From NCBI RefSeq assembly GCF_001439685.1, contig NZ_JYLH01000001.1, positions 310,001 to 374,000 of the forward strand: DNA of 64,000 bases. The letters are read 5' to 3'. This DNA comes from Pseudomonas libanensis (GTDB taxonomy: Bacteria > Pseudomonadota > Gammaproteobacteria > Pseudomonadales > Pseudomonadaceae). Position 1 is the first letter of the stretch; every line of letters begins with the position of its first letter. Positions 1 to 9,947 of the stretch are shown here, piece by piece. A program made the position numbers and the translations under genes. The notes beneath the pieces were generated by a model. That model was not told the DNA's origin and made no database searches. It saw only the letters and a program-made list of their open reading frames with translations.

Positions 1-14
1 TGGGTGGGATCAGG

Positions 15-1931
15 TCAGACCCGGAAGCGGCCGACCAATGCTTGCAGATGGGTGCCCAGGCGCGCCAGTTCGGTACTCGAGGCGGCGGTCTCTTCGCTGG
101 CTGCCGCCGTTTGCTCGGAGATATCGCGCACATTCAGCACGCTGCGGTTGATCTCTTCGGCTACGGCACTTTGTTGCTCGGCGGCGGTGGCGATCTGTGA
201 GTTCATCGCCTGGATGGTCGAGACGGTGCGGGTGATATTGCCCAACGCGTTACCGGCTCGGCGCGTCAGCTCAACGCTGCTTTCGGTCAGCCCACGACTG
301 TTGTCCATGATGGCTGCCACCTGCTGTGTGCCGCTTTGCAGCCCGACGATCAGCTCTTCGATCTCCTCAGTGGACTTCTGCGTGCGCTGGGCCAGGCTGC
401 GCACCTCATCGGCCACCACGGCAAAGCCGCGGCCGGCCTCACCGGCACGCGCCGCTTCAATGGCTGCGTTGAGGGCCAGCAAGTTGGTCTGCTGGGCCAC
501 GGACTTGATCACGTCGAGCACGCTGCCGATCTTGTCGCTTTCACGCTTCAGCTCGCCCATGGCGACCGTGGAATTGCCGACCTCGGTCGCCAGGCGTTCG
601 ATCTGGGCGATGGCTTCACCGACCACCTGGTCGCCTTCACGGGCCTGCTGGTCGGCGGCCACGGCGGCTTCGGACGCCTCCTCGGCATTGCGCGCCACTT
701 CCTGCACAGTGGCCGCCATTTCGTTCATGGCGGTAGCCACCTGGTCGGTCTCGACTTTCTGGCTATTGACCCCGGCGCTGGTCTGCTCGGTCACCGCGGA
801 CAACTGCTCGGCCGCGCTGGCGATCTGGGTGACACCTTCGCTGATACCGCCGATCAACTCGCGCAGGCCCACGGTCATACTCTGCATGGCGCGTTGAAGC
901 TGGCCCAGTTCGTCCTGACGGCCGGAATCCAGATTGTGGCTCAGATCGCCGGAGGCCACGCGCTCGGCGACTTTTAGGGTCTGGTTCAGGGGGATGACGA
1001 TCTGGCGAGTAATAGCCCAGGCGGCGAGCACGCCGACGATCAATGCCAGTACGGTGGCGAGCAATAGCCAATATTTGGCCTGGGCGGCATCGTGATCGCG
1101 CACGGCGGTTTGCGATGTGGTGAGTTTGTCACTGTGGCCCAGCAGGATGTCGCCTTGGGCGGTCATGATTTTCAACGCCGCCGCACTGGCCACCTGGGCG
1201 TCGCGATACTGGCTGACTGCAGCGCGGTAGGCTTGCAGTGAAACAGCCGCTTCTTGCAGGTTGGCCTGATACTGCGCCGGCACCTGGCCTTCGAGTTCAG
1301 TGGCTTTCTTGAGGGCGTTGTCGATGGCGTCCAGGGCCGGCTGCTCGGCTTCTACCTTGCCGCTGTAGGTGTAGCCGCGTACCTGGAAGCGCGCTTGCTG
1401 GATCAGCTTGCTCAGGTCAACGACGCTATTGAATTGGGTGACGCTGTCGCCTTGCAGCAGGGCTTTTTCAACTTCGTTGATCTTGGCCACGGCGTTGTCG
1501 GCGGTATCGCCGAGCTTGCTGCGCGCGCCCTCACGCTTAAGGCCCGCCTGGACCATGGCGGCGAAGGCTTTTTTATACTGGTTCAAGGCTTCCAGCTGTT
1601 GTTCGACCAAGGCTTTATCGTCGGGTTGCTCAATCAGCTCGGCGGCGGTTTTCAAGCCGCTGTCCAATTGGGCGAGCAGGCCGTTGACCGCGTCGGTGCC
1701 TTGTTCGCCGCGGCGCATTTCGAAGTCCAGGCGCGCCAGGCGCAGGTCCTTGGTCAGGCCGTTGAGGCTGGAGATAAAGCCCAGCTTGTCGCCGCGACTG
1801 ATCACGTCACCCAGGCCGGTCCAGCCGGTAAAGGTGATCAACAGCGTCAGGATCAACACCAGGCCAAAGCCGACGCTCAGCTTGCGGTTGACGCTGACAT
1901 TCCCCAGTTTCTCGGCTAACCAACGATACAT
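15..1931 (-). CDS. Methyl-accepting chemotaxis protein, McpS/HBM-like
   Basis: Inner-membrane chemoreceptor of 638 residues that would pass ligand signals to CheA/CheW. A first membrane segment lies at about residues 18-38. A long, mostly helical periplasmic region of about 245 residues follows, the size expected of a helical bimodular (HBM) sensor as in P. putida McpS. The second membrane segment is at about 286-308, then HAMP. The cytoplasmic tip carries the hallmark [16 protein letters not shown] with flanking methylation helices. No C-terminal CheR-docking pentapeptide is visible. The ATG start follows a GGGGAG-type ribosome site. The ligand cannot be read from sequence; HBM receptors often bind organic acids. 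The family is certain and the HBM class is inferred from length and helicity. Confidence 0.93.
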   Translation of the reverse strand: MYRWLAEKLGNVSVNRKLSVGFGLVLILTLLITFTGWTGLGDVISRGDKLGFISSLNGLTKDLRLARLDFEMRRGEQGTDAVNGLLAQLDSGLKTAAELIEQPDDKALVEQQLEALNQYKKAFAAMVQAGLKREGARSKLGDTADNAVAKINEVEKALLQGDSVTQFNSVVDLSKLIQQARFQVRGYTYSGKVEAEQPALDAIDNALKKATELEGQVPAQYQANLQEAAVSLQAYRAAVSQYRDAQVASAAALKIMTAQGDILLGHSDKLTTSQTAVRDHDAAQAKYWLLLATVLALIVGVLAAWAITRQIVIPLNQTLKVAERVASGDLSHNLDSGRQDELGQLQRAMQSMTVGLRELIGGISEGVTQIASAAEQLSAVTEQTSAGVNSQKVETDQVATAMNEMAATVQEVARNAEEASEAAVAADQQAREGDQVVGEAIAQIERLATEVGNSTVAMGELKRESDKIGSVLDVIKSVAQQTNLLALNAAIEAARAGEAGRGFAVVADEVRSLAQRTQKSTEEIEELIVGLQSGTQQVAAIMDNSRGLTESSVELTRRAGNALGNITRTVSTIQAMNSQIATAAEQQSAVAEEINRSVLNVRDISEQTAAASEETAASSTELARLGTHLQALVGRFRV

Positions 1932-1973
1932 GCTGCGAACTCCCCTGGAACAAGGCTTGGACTTATCCAGAGG

Positions 1974-2000
1974 CTATCGGCATGTGCATAGGATTCTGTA
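1974..2000 (-). promoter_or_regulatory. Candidate FliA (sigma-28) promoter of the chemoreceptor gene
   Basis: On the minus strand TACAGAAT is followed, 11 bases later, by GCCGATAG. The sigma-28 consensus is TAAAGTTT-N11-GCCGATAA, so the -10 half matches 7 of 8 and the -35 half 5 of 8 with exact spacing. It lies about 43 bases before the start of the chemoreceptor gene, which fits flagellar-class control. Confidence 0.55.
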
Positions 2001-2050
2001 GCGCCAGAGATCCAATGGGGGAGGGGGCTGTGGTGTTTTTGGATTTGATA

Positions 2051-2758
2051 TCAGAACAGTCGGGCAAGCAGGGCAGTCACGGCGATTTCAACCCGCAGGA
2101 TGCGTGCGCCAAGCTGTACCGGTTGCAAGCCGGCTTTGGCCAGCAGGTCCACCTCATAGGGGATCCAGCCACCTTCCGGGCCGATCGCCAGGGTGACAGG
2201 CTCATCCAGCCCCCGAGGGCACGCAGGGTAATCACCGGGATGGCCGATCAGGCCCAGGGTGCCTTCAACCATGGCCGGCAGGCGATCTTCGACAAACGGC
2301 TTGAAGCGCTTCTCGATAATGATCTCGGGCAGTACCGTGTCCCGCGCCTGTTCCAAGCCGAGGATCAGTTGCTCGCGCACCGCCTCAGGCTCCAGGAACG
2401 GGGTTTGCCAGAAGCTTTTTTCCACCCGGTAGCTGTTGACCAGCACCACCTTCGGCACGCCCATGGCCGCCACCGTTTGCAGCACCCGGCGCAGCATTTT
2501 CGGGCGGGGCAGGGCCAGCAGCAGGGTCAGGGGCAGTTTGGACGGCGGCGGTTGATCGAAGCTGACTTGCAGCTCGGCTTCACCGGCGTCCAGGCGCAGC
2601 AGTTGGGCATTGCCCATCAGCCCGCCAACGCGGCCCACACGCAGATAGTCACCCACAACGGCGCGGTGGACTTCCTGCATATGCACCAGGCGCCGATCAC
2701 GCAGCACCACCCGGTCCGCCGCGATAAAGTCGGCATCGAGAAGCAGCAGCAGGTTCAC
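2051..2758 (-). CDS. rsmE: 16S rRNA (uracil-1498-N3)-methyltransferase RsmE
   Basis: Cytoplasmic SPOUT-fold methyltransferase that makes m3U1498 in 16S rRNA using SAM. The 235 residues match the family length. The C-terminal half has the SAM-binding knot signatures AIGPEGGW and LGARILRVE. An N-terminal PUA-like region (about 1-75) would contact rRNA. The ATG overlaps the tatC stop by four bases, so the gene is probably translated in step with the tat genes, although its function is unrelated to protein export. Confidence 0.93.
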   Translation of the reverse strand: MNLLLLLDADFIAADRVVLRDRRLVHMQEVHRAVVGDYLRVGRVGGLMGNAQLLRLDAGEAELQVSFDQPPPSKLPLTLLLALPRPKMLRRVLQTVAAMGVPKVVLVNSYRVEKSFWQTPFLEPEAVREQLILGLEQARDTVLPEIIIEKRFKPFVEDRLPAMVEGTLGLIGHPGDYPACPRGLDEPVTLAIGPEGGWIPYEVDLLAKAGLQPVQLGARILRVEIAVTALLARLF

Positions 2759-3546
2759 GGCTGGGTCGCTGGCGGCTGGTCGTCGTCGGCAGCCTGATCA
2801 TCCGGGTGTTCGCCACGCTTGCTGATCAAGCCGCTGAACAGGATGCCCACTTCGAACAGCATCCACATCGGTACGGCCAACAAGGTCTGGGAGAAGATAT
2901 CCGGCGGCGTGAGGATCATGCCGACCACGAAGCAGCCGATGATCACGTACGGGCGGATCTTCTTCAGGTATTTGACGTCGACTACGCCGATCCATACCAG
3001 CAACACCACGGCCACCGGGATTTCGAATGCGACGCCAAAGGCGAAGAACAGCGTCATCACGAAGTCGAGGTAGCTGGTGATGTCGGTCATCATCTCCACG
3101 CCGGCCGGGGTGGCAGCGGCGAAGAACTTGAAGATCAGCGGGAACACCAGGAAGTACGCGAAGGCCATGCCGGTGTAGAACAGCAGGATGCTCGACACCA
3201 GCAATGGCACGGCGATGCGCTTCTCATGCTTGTACAGGCCCGGGGCGATAAAGCCCCAGATCTGATGCAGGATCACCGGGATCGCCAGGAACAGCGAGAC
3301 CATCATGGTCAACTTCAACGGCGTCAGGAACGGCGACGACACATCGGTGGCGATCATTGTCGCGCCGACGGGCAGGTACTGGCGCAACGGCGTGGAGACG
3401 AAGGTGTAGATCTGCTGGGTAAAGGCGAACAGCCCGGCAAAAATGATGAAGATTGCCGCTACGCAACGCAGCAGGCGGGTACGCAGCTCGGAGAGGTGCG
3501 AGACCAGCGGCATGTGCTGGTCGTTTTCCGGTTTATCAGCGCTCAT
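2755..3546 (-). CDS. tatC: Twin-arginine translocase subunit TatC
   Basis: Polytopic inner-membrane subunit of the Tat pathway that recognises twin-arginine signal peptides of folded proteins. The 263 residues have six hydrophobic segments, and the N-terminal [16 protein letters not shown] is the conserved cytoplasmic TatC start. A charged, Asp/Gln-rich C-terminal tail follows the last membrane segment. It is third in tatA-tatB-tatC, with a four-base overlap with tatB upstream and with rsmE downstream, which points to translational coupling. Confidence 0.97.
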   Translation of the reverse strand: MSADKPENDQHMPLVSHLSELRTRLLRCVAAIFIIFAGLFAFTQQIYTFVSTPLRQYLPVGATMIATDVSSPFLTPLKLTMMVSLFLAIPVILHQIWGFIAPGLYKHEKRIAVPLLVSSILLFYTGMAFAYFLVFPLIFKFFAAATPAGVEMMTDITSYLDFVMTLFFAFGVAFEIPVAVVLLVWIGVVDVKYLKKIRPYVIIGCFVVGMILTPPDIFSQTLLAVPMWMLFEVGILFSGLISKRGEHPDDQAADDDQPPATQP

Positions 3547-3938
3547 GGGGCTCGCGGCGGCAATGTAGGGTCATGGGGCGCGGGCGACGCAACGGGCGTC
3601 GGCGCGGGCTCTGTCGGAGCGGGCTCGGCAGCGGGGGCGGGCGCGATACTGTGGTCGGCCACCGGTGGTGTAACCGGCTTGGCCGGTTCTTGCACCGGGG
3701 AGAGAATCTTGCGTGCCTCCTGCTCCAACGACAGGATATGTTCGTTGTGCAGCTGCCTGCGGATCTCGTCGGCACCTATTTCCCGTTCAACTTCCTGTTT
3801 GATCGCGTTGAAACTGCGTTTCAGGCGCCCGATCCACAGGCCGGCGGTGCGTGCGGCGCCGGGCAGGCGTTCCGGCCCCAGTACCAGCAGGGCCACCAGG
3901 CCGACGAGCAGCAGTTCAGAGAAGCTGATACCAAACAT
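3543..3938 (-). CDS. tatB: Twin-arginine translocase subunit TatB
   Basis: Partner of TatC in the substrate receptor complex. The 131 residues begin with the TatB signature [20 protein letters not shown] followed by GPERLP, which separates it from TatA. An amphipathic helix and a charged helical region extend to about residue 90. The tail from about 90 is rich in Pro and Ala ([15 protein letters not shown]) and is probably disordered. It starts 10 bases after tatA and overlaps tatC by four bases. Confidence 0.96.
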   Translation of the reverse strand: MFGISFSELLLVGLVALLVLGPERLPGAARTAGLWIGRLKRSFNAIKQEVEREIGADEIRRQLHNEHILSLEQEARKILSPVQEPAKPVTPPVADHSIAPAPAAEPAPTEPAPTPVASPAPHDPTLPPRAP

Positions 3939-3948
3939 TAGTCAGTGC

Positions 3949-4227
3949 TCACGAGTCTTTGCGGGTCGGCTCTTGGACTTTTTCAGCCTGTACGTCGAAG
4001 GTACGACGCTCGGTGATCGGCTGGGTGGCCTGCGGGTGTACAGGCTGGGCCGGGGGCACTGGGTTTGCCGTTGGCTCGGCTGGTTTCTCGTCGTCGTTCA
4101 TGGCTTTACGAAAGCCCTTGATCGACTCACCGACGTCGGTGCCGAGGTTTTTCAGTTTCTTGGTGCCGAACACCAGAACAACCACCACCAGAATGACGAT
4201 CCAGTGTTTCCAGTCAAAAATACCCAT
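3949..4227 (-). CDS. tatA: Twin-arginine translocase subunit TatA
   Basis: Pore-forming subunit of the Tat translocase. The 92 residues have one N-terminal membrane helix (about 7-22), then the [10 protein letters not shown] hinge and amphipathic helix typical of TatA/E, and a Pro-rich hydrophilic tail. The gene directly follows hisE (25 bases) and leads tatB and tatC. This his-tat linkage is normal for Pseudomonas. No separate promoter is obvious in the 25-base gap, so transcription from the his genes is likely. Confidence 0.96.
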   Translation of the reverse strand: MGIFDWKHWIVILVVVVLVFGTKKLKNLGTDVGESIKGFRKAMNDDEKPAEPTANPVPPAQPVHPQATQPITERRTFDVQAEKVQEPTRKDS

Positions 4228-4252
4228 GCTGCAAATCCTCGATAAAAGTTAT

Positions 4253-4585
4253 TCAGGTGGACGGGCGCGAGGCCTTCTCGGCGTGCCCGGACAGGCCGAA
4301 GCGACGGTCCAGTTCATCCAGCACGGCCTGTGGATGCTGCCCCAGTTGGGCGAGCATGACCAGGCTATGGAACCACAAGTCGGCGGTCTCATAGATGACA
4401 TCGCTGCAATCACCGCTGATTTGCGCGTCCTTGGCCGCAATGATGGTCTCGACGGATTCCTCGCCGAGTTTTTCCAGAATCTTGTTCAGACCCTTGTGGT
4501 ACAAGCTGGCGACATAGGAGCTGTCGGCATCCGCGCCTTTGCGGTCTTCCAGCACCTGGGCCACACGGTTCAGGGTATCGCTCAT
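4253..4585 (-). CDS. hisE: Phosphoribosyl-ATP pyrophosphatase HisE
   Basis: Second step of histidine synthesis: hydrolysis of phosphoribosyl-ATP to phosphoribosyl-AMP and pyrophosphate. The chosen ATG gives 110 residues beginning [10 protein letters not shown], the normal family start; the open frame upstream is only the hisI gene in another frame. The all-helical MazG-like fold motifs [15 protein letters not shown] and [17 protein letters not shown] supply the metal-binding acidic residues. It lies two bases after hisI. In Pseudomonas HisE and HisI are separate proteins rather than the enteric HisIE fusion. Confidence 0.96.
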   Translation of the reverse strand: MSDTLNRVAQVLEDRKGADADSSYVASLYHKGLNKILEKLGEESVETIIAAKDAQISGDCSDVIYETADLWFHSLVMLAQLGQHPQAVLDELDRRFGLSGHAEKASRPST

Positions 4586-4587
4586 GT

Positions 4588-4980
4588 TCAGTGTCCTGCG
4601 GGGTAAATGGCGTGCGGGTCTTTGAGTACCGGTTCCACAACTTTCCATTCGCCGTTCTCGAACACGCGATAAAAGCAGCTGTGGCGCCCGGTATGGCAAG
4701 CGATACCACCGATCTGGTCGACCATCAGGATCACCACGTCGGCGTCGCAATCCAGACGCATCTCATGCAGGACCTGCACGTGCCCGGACTCTTCGCCCTT
4801 GCGCCACAGTTTGCCACGCGAACGTGACCAATAGATGGCGCGCTGCTCAGTGGCAGTGAGGCTCAGGGCCTCGCGGTTCATCCAGGCCATCATCAGCACG
4901 CGCCCGGTCTTGTAGTCCTGGGCAATGGCCGGCACCAGGCCGTCACTGTCCCACTTGATCTCGTCCAGCCAGTCTTTCAT
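4588..4980 (-). CDS. hisI: Phosphoribosyl-AMP cyclohydrolase HisI
   Basis: Third step of histidine synthesis: zinc-dependent opening of the adenine ring of phosphoribosyl-AMP. The ATG gives 130 residues ([10 protein letters not shown]...), the family length. Visible signatures are [24 protein letters not shown], the metal-binding DCDAD and the CHTGRHSCF zinc-ligand segment. It is 41 bases downstream of ubiB and two bases upstream of hisE, so the two his enzymes form a tight pair leading into tatABC. Confidence 0.96.
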   Translation of the reverse strand: MKDWLDEIKWDSDGLVPAIAQDYKTGRVLMMAWMNREALSLTATEQRAIYWSRSRGKLWRKGEESGHVQVLHEMRLDCDADVVILMVDQIGGIACHTGRHSCFYRVFENGEWKVVEPVLKDPHAIYPAGH

Positions 4981-5021
4981 GTTCGGCTCCGGCAATTTGC
5001 GACAGTGTATAACCGGATTGG

Positions 5022-6626
5022 CTATCGACGCACGATCAGATAAACGCCCACGGCTACCATGATACCGGCCGGCCAGTGGCCCAGTTGGTTCAATGGACCG
5101 CCAACCGCCAGCATCGCGCCGCCTACCAGGTGCGCGGCGCCCAGCAGGCGCAGGAACCAGTCGTCCTTGCGTTTGCGCCACGGCGGCTCGGGGTCTTTGG
5201 CATGGGGCTGGGACATGCGCTCGAGCAGGTCACGGGTCATGTTGGCCAGGTGCGGCAGCTGTTCGAACTGGCTGTGCAGGTTGCCCAGCATGGTCTTCGG
5301 GCTCATCCGCTCGCGCATCCAGCGTTCAAGGAACGGCTGCGCGGTGTTCCACAGGTCGAGGTCCGGGTACAGCTGGCGGCCCAGGCCCTCGATGTTCAGC
5401 AAGGTCTTCTGCAACAGCACCAGCTGCGGCTGCACTTCCATATTGAAGCGCCGCGCGGTCTGGAACAGGCGCATCAGCACCTGGCCAAAGGAAATATCCT
5501 TTAACGGTTTTTCAAAGATCGGCTCGCACACCGTGCGGATCGCCGCTTCGAATTCATTGAGCTTGGTTTCCGCCGGCACCCAGCCCGAATCAATGTGCAG
5601 CTGCGCCACGCGCCGGTAGTCGCGCTTGAAGAAGGCAAACAGATTGCGTGCCAGGTAGTCCTGGTCTTCCGGGGTCAGGCTGCCGACGATGCCGCAGTCG
5701 ATGGCGATGTACTGCGGGCTCCACGGGTTGACGGTGCTGACGAAGATGTTGCCCGGGTGCATGTCGGCATGGAAGAAACTGTCGCGAAATACCTGGGTGA
5801 AGAAGATCTCTACACCACGCTCGGCAAGCATCTTCATGTCGGTGCGCTGGTCAGCCAGGGTAGCGAGGTCGGTGACCTGCACGCCGTAGATGCGCTCCAT
5901 CACCAGCACTTTCGGCCGGCACCAGTCCCAATACACTTGCGGCACGTACAGCAGTTGCGAGCCTTCGAAGTTGCGCCGCAATTGGCTGGCGTTGGCCGCT
6001 TCGCGCAGCAGGTCGAGTTCGTCGTAGATGGTTTTTTCGTAGTCGGCGACCACATCCACCGGGTGCAGCAGGCGCGCGTCGGCGCTGAAACGCTCGGCAG
6101 CGCGGGCGAGGATGAACAGCCACGCCAGGTCCTGGCCGATGATCGGCTTGAGGCCGGGGCGGATCACCTTCACCACCACTTCTTCGCCGCTCTTGAGCTG
6201 TGCGGCGTGCACTTGCGCCACCGAGGCCGAGGCCAGGGGCTCGACGTCGAAGCGACTGAACACTTCGCTGATCTTCTTGCCCAATTGTGCTTCGATCAGC
6301 GCCATGGACTGTTGCGAGTCGAACGGCGGCACGCGGTCCTGCAGCAGCATCAGCTCGTCGGCGATGTCTTCGGGCAGCAGGTCGCGACGGGTCGAGAGGA
6401 TCTGCCCGAACTTGATAAAGATCGGCCCCAGGTCCTGCAGCGCCAGGCGCAGGCGCGCACCACGGCTCAGCTCCAGCTGCTTGCGCGGCAACCAGCGCCA
6501 CGGCAGCACGTAACGCACCGCCAGCAAGAACCACGGCAGGGGCAGGGCAAACAGCAGGTCATCGAGGCGGTAGCGGATAACGACGCGCTGGATACGAAAC
6601 AAACGGCGGACGGCGAGCAGCTTCAT
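5022..6626 (-). CDS. ubiB: Ubiquinone biosynthesis accessory protein UbiB (atypical kinase)
   Basis: Membrane-associated ADCK/UbiB-family atypical kinase/ATPase needed for ubiquinone synthesis. The 534 residues contain the family KxGQ motif ([17 protein letters not shown]), an ATP-site lysine in VVVKVIRPG, the [13 protein letters not shown] catalytic loop and the DCGIVG metal motif. Two C-terminal hydrophobic helices (about 490-510 and 515-532) anchor it. It overlaps ubiJ by four bases and follows ubiE-ubiJ, the standard gene order. Its direct substrate is not established for the family. Confidence 0.96.
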   Translation of the reverse strand: MKLLAVRRLFRIQRVVIRYRLDDLLFALPLPWFLLAVRYVLPWRWLPRKQLELSRGARLRLALQDLGPIFIKFGQILSTRRDLLPEDIADELMLLQDRVPPFDSQQSMALIEAQLGKKISEVFSRFDVEPLASASVAQVHAAQLKSGEEVVVKVIRPGLKPIIGQDLAWLFILARAAERFSADARLLHPVDVVADYEKTIYDELDLLREAANASQLRRNFEGSQLLYVPQVYWDWCRPKVLVMERIYGVQVTDLATLADQRTDMKMLAERGVEIFFTQVFRDSFFHADMHPGNIFVSTVNPWSPQYIAIDCGIVGSLTPEDQDYLARNLFAFFKRDYRRVAQLHIDSGWVPAETKLNEFEAAIRTVCEPIFEKPLKDISFGQVLMRLFQTARRFNMEVQPQLVLLQKTLLNIEGLGRQLYPDLDLWNTAQPFLERWMRERMSPKTMLGNLHSQFEQLPHLANMTRDLLERMSQPHAKDPEPPWRKRKDDWFLRLLGAAHLVGGAMLAVGGPLNQLGHWPAGIMVAVGVYLIVRR

Positions 6627-7246
6627 GCGTTATCGCTTGGATCAAGGGAACGGCTCAGGCGCTCGAAGCGGGCCTCGAGGCGTTCCAGGTCGATTTTGGC
6701 CTTGTCGAGCTCACGAAAGCGCGCTTGCGCTTCCCGTTGCCCGACCAGGGTGCGCGATTCTTCGCTCAGGTATTCGGCGAGGTTCTGGTTGAGGCTGGCG
6801 AACCCCTGCTGGTACCAACGCGTGCGGCTGCGCAGGTGCCCGCTGATCAGCTGGGTGGCCACGGGGCCGATCCAGCGCGACAGCTCATATTCCCAGTCCA
6901 GCTCCAGGTCTTGCAGCACGGCGGCCAGGTCCATCAGCACCGCGCTGTCGCCTTCCAGTTCCACCTCGGGGCTGTGGAGGATAGCGGTCTTGTTGCGGCT
7001 CAAAGCCAGGTGCAACAGGCTGGAGGCCGGTGCACGCAAGGTGCAGTCAGCTTCGGCGGCCCATTGGGTGGCGAGCAGCAGGCCTTCATCGCTGGGCAGG
7101 ATAAACAGCTGCACGGCAGGGCTGCGGCAGTCGACGGCAATGACTTTGCCGTTCAAGTGCGCGAGCCGCGCCAGGGCGGTGCTGTCCAGGCGCAGCACAC
7201 GGTTAAGGCCGTGTTCAACGCTGGCAAGAAGGCCCTGGAGCAACAT
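6623..7246 (-). CDS. ubiJ: Ubiquinone biosynthesis accessory factor UbiJ (SCP2 domain)
   Basis: Soluble lipid-binding factor that organises the ubiquinone-modifying enzymes together with UbiK. The 207 residues start with an SCP2-type sterol-carrier fold (about 15-115), and end with a charged coiled-coil (about 165-203, [20 protein letters not shown]) as in characterised UbiJ. The ATG shares one base with the ubiE stop and the 3' end overlaps ubiB by four bases, so ubiE-ubiJ-ubiB is a coupled operon. Confidence 0.93.
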   Translation of the reverse strand: MLLQGLLASVEHGLNRVLRLDSTALARLAHLNGKVIAVDCRSPAVQLFILPSDEGLLLATQWAAEADCTLRAPASSLLHLALSRNKTAILHSPEVELEGDSAVLMDLAAVLQDLELDWEYELSRWIGPVATQLISGHLRSRTRWYQQGFASLNQNLAEYLSEESRTLVGQREAQARFRELDKAKIDLERLEARFERLSRSLDPSDNA

Positions 7247-8016
7247 CAGGGCTTGATGCCGCGGTGCAGGGCGACGATGCCGGAGGTCATGTTGTGGTAG
7301 GTCACGCGGTCGAAACCGGCTTCCACCATCATCGACTTCAGGGTCTCCTGATCTGGGTGCATGCGGATCGACTCGGCCAGGTAGCGGTAGCTCTCGGCGT
7401 CATTGGTGATCAACTTGCCCATCAGCGGCATGAAGGCGAACGAGTAGGTGTCGTAGACCTTGGACATCAGCGCGTTGGTCGGCTTGGAGAACTCCAGCAC
7501 CAACAGGCGGCCACCCGGCTTGAGCACGCGCAGCATCGAGCGGATCGCGTCTTCCTTGTGGGTGACGTTGCGCAGGCCGAAGGCGATGGTCACGCAGTCG
7601 AAATGATTGTCGGGGAACGGCAGCTTCTCGGCATCGGCCTGGACGAACTCGATATTGCCGGCCACGCCTTTGTCCAGCAGACGATCGCGGCCAACCTTGA
7701 GCATCGAACCGTTGATATCGGCCAACACCACCTGGCCGGTCGGGCCGACCAGCTTGGAGAACTTGGCCGCCAGGTCACCCGTACCACCGGCGATGTCCAG
7801 CACGCGGTTGCCGGTGCGTACGCCCGACAGCTCGATGGTGAAGCGCTTCCACAGGCGGTGCATGCCGCCGGAGAGCACGTCGTTCATCAGGTCGTACTTG
7901 GCCGCCACGGAGTGGAACACCTCAGCGACTTTTTCCGCTTTCTGGCTTTCCGGGACGTTCTTGAAGCCGAAGTGAGTGGTGGGTTCGGCATCGCTGCCTT
8001 TGCGCTGATCAGTCAT
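7246..8016 (-). CDS. ubiE: Ubiquinone/menaquinone C-methyltransferase UbiE
   Basis: SAM-dependent C-methyltransferase of the ubiquinone ring. The chosen ATG gives 256 residues ([20 protein letters not shown]), the normal start; upstream codons to 8079 are not conserved in the family. Motif I is [12 protein letters not shown], and the family-specific [18 protein letters not shown] and [14 protein letters not shown] segments are present. It heads the ubiEJB operon and is divergent from the PHA granule genes across about 145 bases, where both promoters must lie. Confidence 0.97.
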   Translation of the reverse strand: MTDQRKGSDAEPTTHFGFKNVPESQKAEKVAEVFHSVAAKYDLMNDVLSGGMHRLWKRFTIELSGVRTGNRVLDIAGGTGDLAAKFSKLVGPTGQVVLADINGSMLKVGRDRLLDKGVAGNIEFVQADAEKLPFPDNHFDCVTIAFGLRNVTHKEDAIRSMLRVLKPGGRLLVLEFSKPTNALMSKVYDTYSFAFMPLMGKLITNDAESYRYLAESIRMHPDQETLKSMMVEAGFDRVTYHNMTSGIVALHRGIKP

Positions 8017-8161
8017 ATCGCTGTCACCAAAAGAGAATGCGGGACATGATAATCCCCAAGACCTGCTTTGTCTTGGCAAGGCTGCAGGTAAGATAGGCGC
8101 TCATCGAGACCTTTTGCCGCATGGCGGGTGTTCCGAGTCGTTATAAAGAGGAGTCATTGCA

Positions 8162-8437
8162 ATGGCCCGTATTACCGTTGAGCGTGAACATACCCTGGGA
8201 AAAGAACAGGCGCGGGCCAAGGCTGAGCAATTGGCGCGCAAACTCGAGGATAAATATGGCGTGGAGTCCTCGTGGTCTGGCGATACCCTCAAGCTCACGC
8301 GCTCCGGGGTCAAAGGCACGGTGGCAGTGGCCGATGATACACTGCGTATCGATGTGGAACTGGGCCTGTTGATGTCGACCATGAGCGGTACGATCAAGTC
8401 TGAAATCGAGAAAGCCCTGGATAAAGCGCTGGCCTGA
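8162..8437 (+). CDS. Polyhydroxyalkanoic acid system family protein (PHA granule region)
   Basis: Small 91-residue protein of the family annotated as PHA system/PHA granule region protein. Start MARITVEREHTLGKEQA; charged helices and a beta-rich middle, with no signal peptide or membrane segment. Its biochemical role is unknown. A good AAGAGGAG ribosome site lies just before the ATG. It sits immediately upstream of the phasin-like genes phaI and phaF on the same strand, which supports a link to PHA metabolism. Confidence 0.85.
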   Translation: MARITVEREHTLGKEQARAKAEQLARKLEDKYGVESSWSGDTLKLTRSGVKGTVAVADDTLRIDVELGLLMSTMSGTIKSEIEKALDKALA

Positions 8438-8541
8438 GCCTGATGTTCTTAGGGTGCCGATTCTAATTTTAAACCCTACTTTGTGCCCAAGCCCTCAACT
8501 CCTGCGGGCGGTCCTCCCCCCTATTTTGTGTGAGGTGCACC

Positions 8542-8964
8542 ATGGCCAAAGTTATTTTGCAGAAAAAAATCGACGTTCAGACCACGACCCTGAGTGAGGT
8601 TAAAAGCTATGCCCGCAAGATTTGGCTGGCAGGTCTTGGTGCCTATGCCAAGGTTGGCAGCGAGGGCGGCGAGTACTTCAAGGAGCTGGTTAAGAGTGGT
8701 CAAGGTATTGAAAGTAAAGGTAAAAAAGTTGTAGTTGAACAACTTGATGCTGCCAACAGTCAGATTGACCAAGTAAGGAGTAACGTCTCCAGCGTCAAAG
8801 GCCTGGTTGAAGTTCAACTGGATAAAGTTGAAAAAGCTTTTGATACTCGTGTCGGCAGTGCCTTGAATCGGATCGGCATTGCGTCTAAACATGACGTGGA
8901 GACACTCTCTGCTAAGCTCGAAGAGCTGACGGCATTGCTCGAACGTGTCGCGCGTAAACACTAA
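8542..8964 (+). CDS. phaI: PHA granule-associated protein PhaI (phasin)
   Basis: Phasin-family coat protein of medium-chain PHA granules. The second ATG, preceded by TGAGGTG, gives the usual start MAKVILQKKIDVQ (140 residues) and is preferred over the ATG four codons upstream. The phasin signature YARKIWLAGLGAYAKV is at about 22-37, and the rest is amphipathic helix with a short heptad-like end. It is 12 bases upstream of phaF, whose N-terminal half is a paralogue (YSRKIWLAGLGVYSKI), so the pair arose by duplication. Convergent with the phaC1ZC2D genes. Confidence 0.95.
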   Translation: MAKVILQKKIDVQTTTLSEVKSYARKIWLAGLGAYAKVGSEGGEYFKELVKSGQGIESKGKKVVVEQLDAANSQIDQVRSNVSSVKGLVEVQLDKVEKAFDTRVGSALNRIGIASKHDVETLSAKLEELTALLERVARKH

Positions 8965-8976
8965 GGAGACATCGGG

Positions 8977-9864
8977 ATGGCTGTTAAAAAGACTACTCAG
9001 AAAGAAGGCAGCTCGTGGGTCGGGAAAGTTGAAGAATATTCCCGCAAAATCTGGCTCGCTGGTTTAGGCGTGTACTCGAAGATCGACAGTGACGGCAGCA
9101 AACTCTTCGAGACCTTGGTTAAAGACGGCGAGAAGGCCGAGAAGTTGACCAAGAGCACAGTTGGTAAAAAAGTAGACGCTGCCAAGGCCAGTGCGGGTTC
9201 CGCCAAGTCGAGCATTTCGGATACGTGGGGCAAGTTGGAAGAGACTTTCGACAAGCGCCTCAACAGTGCTATTTCGCGACTGGGCGTGCCGAGCAAGGCT
9301 GAGTTGAAAACGCTGCACAGCAAGGTCGATACCCTGACCAGGCAAATCGAAAAACTGACGGGCGCCAAAGTGGCTCCCGTGAAGACTGCGGCGGTAAAGC
9401 CTGCTGCAAAACCTGCGGCTAAAATCGCGGCGGCCAAACCCGCTGCTAAAACTGCTGCCAAGCCTTTGGTTAAAGCTGCCGCTAAGCCTGCGGTCAAGAC
9501 TCCAGCCAAAGCCGCTGCAAAACCTGCTGCCAAGCCAGCGGCTAAAACCGCTGCCGCGAAACCCGCCACCAAGCCTGCTGCTAAGCCAGTGGCTGCTAAA
9601 ACAGCCGCGAAACCTGCGGCTAAGCCGGCTGCCAAGGCTGCGGCAAAACCAGCCGCTGCCAAACCTGCTGCAAAACCAGCAGCCAAGCCGGCGGCAAAAT
9701 CCGCTGCTGCCAAGAAGCCCGCGGCAGCCAAAAAGCCAGCAGCACCGAAACCAGCCGCTGCGGCATCAACCGCTTCGACAGCCAATTCGGTGTCCGCTCC
9801 GACCCCTGCTGTTTCGACCCCGACTGCTACCTCGGCAACCCCGACGCCATCCAGTCAGTCCTGA
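8977..9864 (+). CDS. phaF: PHA granule-associated protein and nucleoid-binding PhaF
   Basis: Bifunctional granule coat and DNA-binding protein that helps distribute PHA granules at cell division. Residues about 1-130 are a phasin domain paralogous to PhaI, ending in a leucine-rich coiled coil. Residues about 137-265 are a histone H1-like tail of AAKPA repeats, highly basic, followed by a Ser/Thr/Pro-rich end without basic residues. The ATG follows AAGGAGAC. A strong terminator follows the stop. The length of the repeat tract is expected to vary between strains. Confidence 0.95.
   Translation: MAVKKTTQKEGSSWVGKVEEYSRKIWLAGLGVYSKIDSDGSKLFETLVKDGEKAEKLTKSTVGKKVDAAKASAGSAKSSISDTWGKLEETFDKRLNSAISRLGVPSKAELKTLHSKVDTLTRQIEKLTGAKVAPVKTAAVKPAAKPAAKIAAAKPAAKTAAKPLVKAAAKPAVKTPAKAAAKPAAKPAAKTAAAKPATKPAAKPVAAKTAAKPAAKPAAKAAAKPAAAKPAAKPAAKPAAKSAAAKKPAAAKKPAAPKPAAAASTASTANSVSAPTPAVSTPTATSATPTPSSQS
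9380..9760 (+). repeat. Degenerate AAKP-coding repeat in phaF
   Basis: About 380 bases of imperfect tandem units, roughly 12-15 bases each, encoding Ala-Ala-Lys-Pro-Ala variants. The codons for Ala and Lys vary from unit to unit, so selection acts on the protein rather than on a DNA repeat. It produces an antisense Ala/Gly-rich open frame that is not a gene. Confidence 0.85.
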
Positions 9865-9878
9865 TTTTTACGGGACAC

Positions 9879-9915
9879 AAAAAACGCCCGGTCTGCGAAG
9901 ATCGGGCGTTTTTTA
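9879..9915. terminator. Bidirectional terminator between phaF and phaD
   Basis: A-tract, then ACGCCCG stem, a short loop (one G/A mismatch in the stem), CGGGCGT and a six-T tract. A-rich on one side and T-rich on the other, it can stop transcription from both convergent operons, phaIF (plus) and phaC1ZC2D (minus). Confidence 0.9.
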
Positions 9916-9947
9916 TGAAGATCTAAGAAGCGCCGCGCTCCCACACT

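Noticed and set aside
2806..4245. A 479-codon frame on the plus strand across tatCBA
   Set aside because: tatA, tatB and tatC are certain on the minus strand; the plus-strand translation is low-complexity without domains.
9380..9760. Possible CRISPR or tandem DNA repeat in phaF
   Set aside because: Units are in frame with phaF, degenerate at codon third positions and without spacers; it is a protein repeat.
8997..9785. Ala/Gly-rich 262-codon antisense frame over phaF
   Set aside because: It is the complement of the AAKP repeat tract and has no independent start signals.
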